Shown piece after piece: positions 1-5,916 of a stretch of DNA of 15,963 nt. Position 1 is the stretch's first letter. Each line of letters starts with the position of its first letter. This DNA comes from Pseudomonadota bacterium. GTDB taxonomy: Bacteria; Pseudomonadota; Gammaproteobacteria; Steroidobacterales; Steroidobacteraceae. The stretch is from positions 1-15,963 of the forward strand of contig JAKBCG010000017.1 of the NCBI GenBank assembly GCA_021808035.1. Reading direction: 5' to 3'. The position numbers were made by a program, and so were the translations under genes. Under the pieces are notes generated by a model. It was given only the letters and a program-made list of their open reading frames with translations. It searched no databases and was not told the DNA's origin.

Positions 1-31
1 ATGCCGCCTTCCCCCGCGTGTTGGCTTTGCC

Positions 32-313
32 TTAGAAACGTCGGCCGCCTCCGTCACGAGCGCCACCCGTGCGCTTGTCCTCCGCCGCGTTGACCCGCAG
101 CGTACGGCCGCCGAGGTCCTGGCCATTGAGGTTCTGGATCGCGCGAGCGGCATCGTCTTGGGTCATTTCCACGAAGGCGAAGCCTCGCGGACGGCCCGTC
201 TCGCGATCCGCGGGCAGCGAAACCGACTCCACCGCGCCATGCTGTGAAAACAGCGTGCGAAGTTCCGAATCGGTGGTGGTGAAGGGAAGATTTCCGACGT
301 AAATGCTGGCCAT
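32..313 (-). CDS. Single-RRM RNA-binding protein (bacterial RRM family)
   Basis: This 93-residue protein is almost entirely one RNA recognition motif. The RNP2-like strand IYVGNL lies at residues 4-9 and the RNP1 octamer RGFAFVEM at 43-50, with the conserved aromatic residues that stack on RNA bases. After the fold (about residues 3-75) comes a short Gly/Arg/Asp-rich tail, typical of the small glycine-rich RRM proteins of cyanobacteria and proteobacteria. Family knowledge suggests binding of single-stranded RNA in the cytoplasm, sometimes with cold- or stress-linked expression; specific targets cannot be read here. The ATG at 313 is preceded by AGGA about 10 nt upstream in an unusually A/T-rich leader. 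The stop is TAA. The gene stands alone on its strand at the window edge. Family assignment is very secure; cellular role is not. Confidence 0.93.
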   Translation of the reverse strand: MASIYVGNLPFTTTDSELRTLFSQHGAVESVSLPADRETGRPRGFAFVEMTQDDAARAIQNLNGQDLGGRTLRVNAAEDKRTGGARDGGGRRF

Positions 314-407
314 AAAATGAAATTCCTATTTGACTTCTGCAGCCTCACCGGAAGGGGTTCTTCGTCGCCGGGCCGCTGTTACCGGCAGGCACCGCAGTAA
401 AGTCAGG

Positions 408-422
408 GTGAGATCGTCTCAC
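408..422. repeat. Perfect inverted repeat (6-bp arms, 3-nt spacer) upstream of the RRM gene
   Basis: The arms GTGAGA and TCTCAC are exact reverse complements around TCG. The element lies about 95 nt upstream of the RRM start codon. It could be a dimeric-repressor operator or a small hairpin in the leader transcript. The arms are short enough that chance occurrence is possible. Confidence 0.35.
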
Positions 423-529
423 GAGCCAACAAACCTTAGTCCTGTCACCTGATCGCGGGTGGCTCGGTCCGACTCCATGACGCCTCGAGGAGGGTTGGTC
501 AGCACAGGGACGTCAACGATCTGCGCATG

Positions 530-538
530 ATCATAGCA
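530..538 (-). promoter_or_regulatory. Candidate extended -10 promoter element for the RRM gene
   Basis: Read on the minus strand the sequence is TGCTATGAT, that is a TGn extension followed by a -10 hexamer TATGAT one base from consensus. No good -35 hexamer sits 16-18 nt upstream, which is acceptable for extended -10 promoters. Transcription would start near 523 and give the RRM mRNA a leader of about 210 nt. This rests on the motif alone. Confidence 0.35.
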
Positions 539-671
539 CGCTTCGCGCTGCCACCCGGCGAGTTTCGGCGGGCCGGCGGCGCCACGCTCCGCGCGGCGAG
601 CGACGGAGTGGAGTAAAGTGCGTTGCAAAGCGCATGCGGATATCAGCGGGGCGCAATACCGGGGACAATCT

Positions 672-857
672 TTGAACAAACGCAATTACCGGCAGGCCAA
701 ACGCCAGCGGGAAGAGGTCAAGAAAACGCGCCAACAGCAGAAGCAGCAGCGCCGAACGGAGCGGACGGGTCCGGATGGCGAGGCGGTCGGCGACGCGGCG
801 GGCGACGCCCTGATCACGGAGTCTGCGGACCCGGCACCCGAATCCGGCGCGCAGTGA
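672..857 (+). CDS. Small basic hypothetical protein (about 61 aa)
   Basis: The frame encodes a protein whose first 30 residues are dominated by Arg, Lys and Gln (RNYRQAKRQREEV... then a Gln/Lys/Arg run), followed by an acidic, Ala/Asp/Gly-rich tail. It is probably a helical basic segment plus a disordered tail. Short proteins with a similar Asn-Tyr/Arg-Gln-Arg start are, to my recollection, annotated as hypothetical in many proteobacteria; I cannot assign a function. I chose the TTG at 672 because the basic conserved-looking part begins there and GGGGA lies 6-7 nt upstream. An in-frame GTG at 618 with GGAG 4 nt upstream would add 18 residues of unrelated character. The stop lies 4 nt from the end of the convergent phosphoketolase gene. 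The alternative is a chance open frame. Confidence 0.5.
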   Translation: MNKRNYRQAKRQREEVKKTRQQQKQQRRTERTGPDGEAVGDAAGDALITESADPAPESGAQ

Positions 858-861
858 CGCA

Positions 862-3249
862 CTACGCGGGTGGATTCCACCGCCAGTCGGTGAAAGCCGG
901 CGAATCCACACCCTCGGTCGCCGCATGGCGCTGGCAGTCGAGGATGGCATCCTTCATCTTTTCCTTCACGTGCGCACCCGCGGCACGCAGCGCGGGGACC
1001 CGATCGATCGCGTCGATCACCAGGTCGAACCGGTCGATCTGATTGCGGATCGCCAGATCCATCGGCGTATTGATGTTGCCGTTCTCCTTGTAACCGCGCA
1101 CGTGGAATTGACGGCTGTTGTGGCGGCGGTACACGAGCTTGTGAATCAACCACGGGTACCCGTGAAAGTTGAAGATCACCGGCCGGTCGCGCGTGAACAG
1201 GCTGTCGAAGTCCGCGTCCGATAGGCCGTGCTCGTGCTCGGTCGTGGGCACCAGACGGAACAGGTCCACGACGTTGATGAAGCGCAGTTTGAGCGCCGGG
1301 AACTGCTCGCGCAGCAACGCGGTTGCGGCGAGCGCTTCCATCGTCGGCACGTCGCCGGCACAGGCCATCACGAGATCCGGTTCGGCGCCCGCGTCGTTGC
1401 TCGCCCAGTCCCAGATACCGACGCCCTTGGTGCAGTGCCGGACGGCCTCGTCGATATCCAGGTACTGGAGGTGATTCTGCTTGTCGGCGACCACGACGTT
1501 GATCTTGTCGGTGCTGTCCAAGCAATGGTCCGCAACCGCGAGCAGGCAGTTCGCGTCCGGCGGCAGGTAGATGCGCGTCACCCGCGGACTCTTGTTGGTG
1601 ACCAGATCGAGGAAGCCCGGATCCTGGTGCGAAAAGCCGTTGTGGTCCTGCCGCCATACGGTGGACGTCAGCAGGATGTTCAACGCCGAGACCGGCGCAC
1701 GCCACGGAACGTCCAGGGACTTCTCCAACCACTTCGCGTGCTGATTGAACATCGAGTCGATCACGTGGATGAATGCCTCGTAGGAGGCGAACAGCCCATG
1801 GCGGCCGGAGAGCAGGTAGCCCTCCAGCCATCCCTCGAGCGTGTGTTCGGACAGCACCTCCATCACGCGGCCGTGCCGCCGCAGCTGCGAACCGTCGGCA
1901 TCTTCGGGCAGGATCGCGGCCATCCACGGCTTGCCGCTCGCCTGATAGACGTCGTCCAGGCGGTTCGAGGCCGTCTCGTCCGGACAGAAGAACCGAAAAT
2001 TCCGCGGGTTCGCGCGCAGCACATCGCGCAGCAAGCGGCCTAGCGGCCGCGTGGTCTCGGCGAGGAGCCGTCCCGGCGCCGAGACCTCGACCGCATAATT
2101 GCGAAAGTCGGGTCGTACCAGCGCCTTGCGCAGCAGCCCGCCGTTGGCGACCGGATTGGCGCTCATCCGGCGGGTCGACCTCGGCGCGAGTTGCGCCAGT
2201 TCGGGGATCAACCGGCCATCCGCGGTGAACAAGCGTTCTGGATGGTAGCTCCGCAGCCAAGCCTCCATCTGGCTCAGGTGAGCCGGGTTGCCGTGCGGGT
2301 CGATCGGGATCTGGTGTGCGCGCCAGAATCCCTCGACCTTGTGCCCGTCGACTTCCTTCGGTCCGGTCCAGCCCTTCGGCGTGCGCAGCACGATCATCGG
2401 CCATTCGGGCAGGCCGTCCACGCCGTGGGTACGCGCGCGTTGCTGGATGCGCTGGATGTCGTCGACCACGAGGTCGAGCGTGCTCGCCAGCACTTCATGC
2501 ACCGCCGCCGGATCGTCACCCTCGACGAGATACGGCCGGTACCCATGGCCGCGCATCAGTTGATCGAGCTGCGCGTGATCGATGCGCGCGAGCACGGTCG
2601 GATTCGCGATCTTGTAGCCGTTCAAATGCAGGATCGGCAATACCGCTCCATCGCGTACCGGATCGAGGAATTTATTGCCGTGCCAGGAGGTCGCCAACGG
2701 TCCGGTTTCCGCCTCGCCATCCCCGATCACGCACGCGACGATGAGATCCGGGTGATCGAACGCCGCGCCGAACGCGTGCGCAAGGCTGTAGCCGAGTTCG
2801 CCGCCTTCGTGCAGCGAGCCCGGGGTCTCGGGCGTGCAATGGCTGCCGATGCCGCCGGGGAAGGAGAACTGCCCGAGGAAGCGCCGCAATCCGGCTTCGC
2901 TTTGCCCCTTGTCGGGGTACACCTCGCCATAGGTGCCCTCCAGCCACGCGTGGGCCAGCACCGACGGGGCGCCATGACCGGGACCCGATATGAACAGCAC
3001 ATCCAGGTCGCGCGCCACGATCAGCCGGTTCAGATGCGTCCACACCAAGGTCTGACCGGGATCGCTCCCCCAATGCCCGAGCAGACGCTGCTTGATGTGC
3101 TCGATGCGCAACGGCTCCTTGAGCAGCGGGTTGTCGCGCAGATAGAGCATGCCGGCGCACAGGTACAGCGACGCCCGCCAATACTCGTCGAGGGATTGCC
3201 GTTGGGCGGCGCTGAGGGTGGGCTTTCGCGGGGACATGTCGCTGCGCAT
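862..3249 (-). CDS. xfp: Xylulose-5-phosphate/fructose-6-phosphate phosphoketolase
   Basis: This thiamine-diphosphate enzyme cleaves xylulose-5-P or fructose-6-P with phosphate to give acetyl-phosphate plus glyceraldehyde-3-P or erythrose-4-P. The 795-residue frame matches the family length (about 790-800). It shows SGPGHGAP at 88-95, the phosphoketolase signature ETPGSLHEGGELGYSL near 141-156, and the ThDP/Mg-binding GDGEAETGP at 176-184. The central and C-terminal thiolase-like domains follow (for example the DGNGFSHQDPG-like segment, here HNGFSHQDPGF). Two starts are possible: ATG at 3249, or ATG at 3237 giving MSPRKP and 791 residues. Neither has a clear Shine-Dalgarno. A -10-like TATACT at 3256-3261 would place the transcript start almost on the upstream ATG, which favours 3237 or leaderless translation. 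The gene is divergent from the glucan phosphorylase operon across about 130 nt. Substrate preference (X5P or F6P) is not readable. Confidence 0.97.
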   Translation of the reverse strand: MRSDMSPRKPTLSAAQRQSLDEYWRASLYLCAGMLYLRDNPLLKEPLRIEHIKQRLLGHWGSDPGQTLVWTHLNRLIVARDLDVLFISGPGHGAPSVLAHAWLEGTYGEVYPDKGQSEAGLRRFLGQFSFPGGIGSHCTPETPGSLHEGGELGYSLAHAFGAAFDHPDLIVACVIGDGEAETGPLATSWHGNKFLDPVRDGAVLPILHLNGYKIANPTVLARIDHAQLDQLMRGHGYRPYLVEGDDPAAVHEVLASTLDLVVDDIQRIQQRARTHGVDGLPEWPMIVLRTPKGWTGPKEVDGHKVEGFWRAHQIPIDPHGNPAHLSQMEAWLRSYHPERLFTADGRLIPELAQLAPRSTRRMSANPVANGGLLRKALVRPDFRNYAVEVSAPGRLLAETTRPLGRLLRDVLRANPRNFRFFCPDETASNRLDDVYQASGKPWMAAILPEDADGSQLRRHGRVMEVLSEHTLEGWLEGYLLSGRHGLFASYEAFIHVIDSMFNQHAKWLEKSLDVPWRAPVSALNILLTSTVWRQDHNGFSHQDPGFLDLVTNKSPRVTRIYLPPDANCLLAVADHCLDSTDKINVVVADKQNHLQYLDIDEAVRHCTKGVGIWDWASNDAGAEPDLVMACAGDVPTMEALAATALLREQFPALKLRFINVVDLFRLVPTTEHEHGLSDADFDSLFTRDRPVIFNFHGYPWLIHKLVYRRHNSRQFHVRGYKENGNINTPMDLAIRNQIDRFDLVIDAIDRVPALRAAGAHVKEKMKDAILDCQRHAATEGVDSPAFTDWRWNPPA

Positions 3250-3255
3250 CGAGGC

Positions 3256-3261
3256 AGTATA
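3256..3261 (-). promoter_or_regulatory. Candidate -10 hexamer for the phosphoketolase gene
   Basis: On the minus strand the hexamer is TATACT, five of six bases matching the sigma-70 consensus and standing out in a very GC-rich intergenic region. A convincing -35 is not visible. The predicted transcription start falls at about 3249, at the upstream ATG itself. Confidence 0.4.
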
Positions 3262-3380
3262 GGCTCATCCCGGCAGCGGCCCGGGAACGGCCGCATACGC
3301 GGAATCCACGACCCGGCGCACGGTGCAGACGCGCGAGAATGGCGATCGGCGACGCACGCTGGAATCCAGGCTGAGGAGAG

Positions 3381-5903
3381 ATGGAGGAATCGACGGCTGC
3401 AACGCAAGGCCGGAACGGGGAGGCGCTGCTGCGGCCCCTCGCGCTCGACCTGCGCTGGTCCTGGAGTCATGCCAGCGACGAATTGTGGAGGCAGCTCGAA
3501 CCGCGGTTGTGGGAGCGCACGCACAACCCCTGGGTCGTGCTGCAGAGCGTATCGCCGCAGCGCATCGCCGCGATGTGGACGGATGCGGAGTTTCGCGGCA
3601 AGGCCGAACGCTTCGTCGCAACCCAGCGGGCGCTCGCGCAGGCACCGGGTTGGTTTCAGCGCAGCCATCCACAAGCACCGCTCGCGCGCATCGCTTATTT
3701 CAGCATGGAATTCATGCTCAGCGAGGCGCTGCCGATCTACGCCGGCGGTCTCGGCAACGTCGCCGGCGATCAACTCAAGGCCGCGAGCGACCTCGGCGTG
3801 CCGGTCGTCGGCGTGGGCCTCCTCTATAGTCAGGGCTACTTCCGTCAGGTGATCGACCGCGACGGCGATCAGCAATCCCTGTTCCCGTACAACGACCCGG
3901 GCCAGCTGCCGATCATGCCGCTGCGCCGCGCGAACGGCGATCTGCTGCGGTTCGAGCTCCGCTTCCCCGGCTACCCGCTGTGGCTGCGGGCCTGGCAGGT
4001 GACGGTCGGCCGGTGCCTGCTCTACCTGCTCGACAGCAACGACATCGAGAACACGCCGGCCCATCGCGGCATCACCAGCGAGCTCTACGGTGGCGGACCG
4101 GAACTGCGGCTGCAACAGGAGATCGTGCTCGGCATCGGCGGCTGGCGGCTGCTCGAGGAGCTCGGGATCGAGGTCGACGTCTGTCATCTGAACGAAGGGC
4201 ATGCCGCGTTCGCGATCCTCGAACGGGCGCGCGCGTTCATGCAAAGGACCCACCAGCCGTTCCCGACTGCGCTCGCGGTGACCCGTGCCGGCAACCTCTT
4301 CACCACCCATACCGCGGTCTCGGCGGGGTTCGACCGATTCGACCCGTCCATGATCGCGCAATATCTCGCCGACTATGCGGACCAGGAACTGCGGATTTCG
4401 CTGCAGGACCTGCTCGCGCTCGGCCGCCGCGAGCCGCGCGACGACGCCGAGCCGTTCAACATGGCCCACCTCGCCCTGCGGGGCAGCGCCGCGGTCAACG
4501 GCGTCAGCCAGTTGCACGGCGAGGTGAGTCGGCGGATCTTCCTGCCCTTGTTTCCACGCCGGCCGCTCGCCGAAGTGCCGGTCGGGCACGTGACCAACGG
4601 GATCCACACGCCGAGCTGGGACTCCCCGGCCGCCGACGCGCTGTGGACCCGTACCTGCGGCAAGGATCGCTGGCGCGGCGATCTCGGCACCGTGGACGCG
4701 CCGGTGCGGGCGGTCGCGGACGGCGAGGTCTGGCAGATGCGCACGACCGCCCGCGCCGCGCTGATCGAGTACGCCCGCGAGCGTCTCGCGATGCAGCTCG
4801 GCGCGGCGGGATCCTCGGCGCCGAAGGTCGACGCCGCGCAGCATCTGTTCAGCCCGGACGTGCTGACACTCGGCTTCGCACGCCGCTTCGCGACCTACAA
4901 GCGACCTAACCTGCTGCTGCACGATCCGGAGCGGCTGATCCGACTGCTCACCAATCCACGCTACCCCGTGCAGCTCATCCTCGCCGGCAAGGCGCATCCG
5001 CAGGACGCGGCCGGTCAGTCCCTGGTGCGCGACTGGGTGCGATTCGTCCGCCGGCCGGACGTACGCCCGCATGCGATGTTCCTTGCCGACTACGACATGC
5101 GGATGACCGAGAAGCTGGTGCAGGGCGTGGACGTGTGGATCAACACGCCGCGCCGCCCCTGGGAGGCCTGCGGCACCAGCGGCATGAAGGTGCTGGTGAA
5201 CGGCGGCCTGAATCTGTCGGAGCTCGATGGTTGGTGGGCCGAAGCGTACGCCCCCGAGGTCGGATGGGCGCTCGGCGACCGCGCCGAGCGCGACGACGAT
5301 CCACACTGGGATGCGATCGAGGCGGAGCGGCTCTACGACCTGCTGGAGCGCGAGATCATCCCCGGGTTCTACGCGCGCGAGGCGGACGGGATTCCGCACG
5401 CCTGGGTCGCGCGGGTGCGCGAGAGCATGGCGCGGCTGACGCCCGTGTATTCGGCCAACCGCAGCGTGCGCGAGTACACCGAAGGCTACTACCTGCCGGC
5501 CGCGAGCGCCTACCGCGCGCGCGCCGAGCGCAACGGAGCGATCGGCACGCAGATCGCCAACTGGCTCGCATCGTTGGAGAACGGCTGGTCCACCGTGCGC
5601 ATCGGTCGCGTCACGGTCGACACACGCGATCTGCAGCATCGATTCACCGCGCTGATCGAGCTCGGCGCGCTGAGCCCCCAGTCCGTGCGGGTCGAGCTCT
5701 ATGCGGAGCCGCTCGATGGAACCGGAGCTGCTCGTCAGGCGATGTCCCGCATGGAGGGTCCCGCCGGCGCGACCGGCGCCTGCCAATACGCCGCCGCCGT
5801 GGCCGCGAACCGGCCGGCGAGCGACTACAGCGTGCGTGTCGTCCCGGATTATCCCGGCGTGCAGATTCCACTCGAGGCGTCCCACATCGTGTGGTCGCGC
5901 TGA
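3381..5903 (+). CDS. glgP: Alpha-glucan (glycogen/maltodextrin) phosphorylase, GT35 family with N-terminal DUF3417 region
   Basis: The enzyme removes terminal glucose from alpha-1,4-glucans with phosphate and yields glucose-1-phosphate, using pyridoxal-5'-phosphate. The N-terminal ~95 residues (LALDLRWSWSH..., RLWERTHNPW) are the DUF3417-type segment of the short bacterial alpha-glucan phosphorylases. AYFSMEF at 105-111 and the glycine-rich YAGGLGNVAGD at 120-130 begin the catalytic fold. A phosphate/glucose-site region carries RRFATYKRP. The PLP-binding motif EACGTSGMK ends at Lys603 and is followed by LNGGL-like VNGGLNLSELDGWW, characteristic of this subfamily rather than E. coli-type MalP. 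The length of 840 residues is normal for the subfamily. The ATG has GAGGAG just upstream. The stop codon lies at the ribosome-binding site of the next gene, so the two are likely co-transcribed. Preference for glycogen versus maltodextrin is unknown. Confidence 0.95.
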   Translation: MEESTAATQGRNGEALLRPLALDLRWSWSHASDELWRQLEPRLWERTHNPWVVLQSVSPQRIAAMWTDAEFRGKAERFVATQRALAQAPGWFQRSHPQAPLARIAYFSMEFMLSEALPIYAGGLGNVAGDQLKAASDLGVPVVGVGLLYSQGYFRQVIDRDGDQQSLFPYNDPGQLPIMPLRRANGDLLRFELRFPGYPLWLRAWQVTVGRCLLYLLDSNDIENTPAHRGITSELYGGGPELRLQQEIVLGIGGWRLLEELGIEVDVCHLNEGHAAFAILERARAFMQRTHQPFPTALAVTRAGNLFTTHTAVSAGFDRFDPSMIAQYLADYADQELRISLQDLLALGRREPRDDAEPFNMAHLALRGSAAVNGVSQLHGEVSRRIFLPLFPRRPLAEVPVGHVTNGIHTPSWDSPAADALWTRTCGKDRWRGDLGTVDAPVRAVADGEVWQMRTTARAALIEYARERLAMQLGAAGSSAPKVDAAQHLFSPDVLTLGFARRFATYKRPNLLLHDPERLIRLLTNPRYPVQLILAGKAHPQDAAGQSLVRDWVRFVRRPDVRPHAMFLADYDMRMTEKLVQGVDVWINTPRRPWEACGTSGMKVLVNGGLNLSELDGWWAEAYAPEVGWALGDRAERDDDPHWDAIEAERLYDLLEREIIPGFYAREADGIPHAWVARVRESMARLTPVYSANRSVREYTEGYYLPAASAYRARAERNGAIGTQIANWLASLENGWSTVRIGRVTVDTRDLQHRFTALIELGALSPQSVRVELYAEPLDGTGAARQAMSRMEGPAGATGACQYAAAVAANRPASDYSVRVVPDYPGVQIPLEASHIVWSR

Positions 5904-5910
5904 GGAGGTG
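5903..5910 (+). promoter_or_regulatory. Strong Shine-Dalgarno that fixes the ATPase start
   Basis: AGGAGGTG sits 6 nt before the ATG at 5917. It settles that ATG over in-frame starts further upstream inside glgP (the frame is open back to 5701). Confidence 0.85.
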
Positions 5911-5916
5911 TCACCG

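Larger units (their letters stand above)
314..671. other. Gene-free stretch, probable 5' leader and promoter region of the RRM gene
   Basis: About 360 nt separate the RRM start from the likely start of the small basic protein. The minus-strand open frame here (419-685) and those overlapping it are rich in Arg, Ala and Cys and show no recognisable domain, so I do not call a gene. The stretch holds an inverted repeat (408-422) and a minus-strand extended -10-like element (530-538), both listed separately. It would be the upstream region of the RRM gene and, on the other strand, of the small plus-strand gene. Confidence 0.5.

Noticed and set aside
1..31. Terminator for the RRM gene at the window edge
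   Set aside because: Only a trivial GGC/GCC pairing is visible and there is no T-run. The real terminator may lie outside the window.
419..685. 88-codon minus-strand frame upstream of the RRM gene
   Set aside because: It has no Shine-Dalgarno or domain, and its composition is unlike neighbouring genes. It also overlaps the better-supported promoter and small-gene region.
3250..3380. FNR/ANR-type box (TTGAT-N4-ATCAA) sought in the divergent control region
   Set aside because: I looked because phosphoketolase, Pta and P-type ATPase genes are often oxygen-regulated in proteobacteria. No match or near match was seen.
2191..3852. 553-codon plus-strand open frame crossing xfp and the glgP start
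   Set aside because: It crosses the intergenic region and two well-supported genes in other frames, and has no coherent domain.
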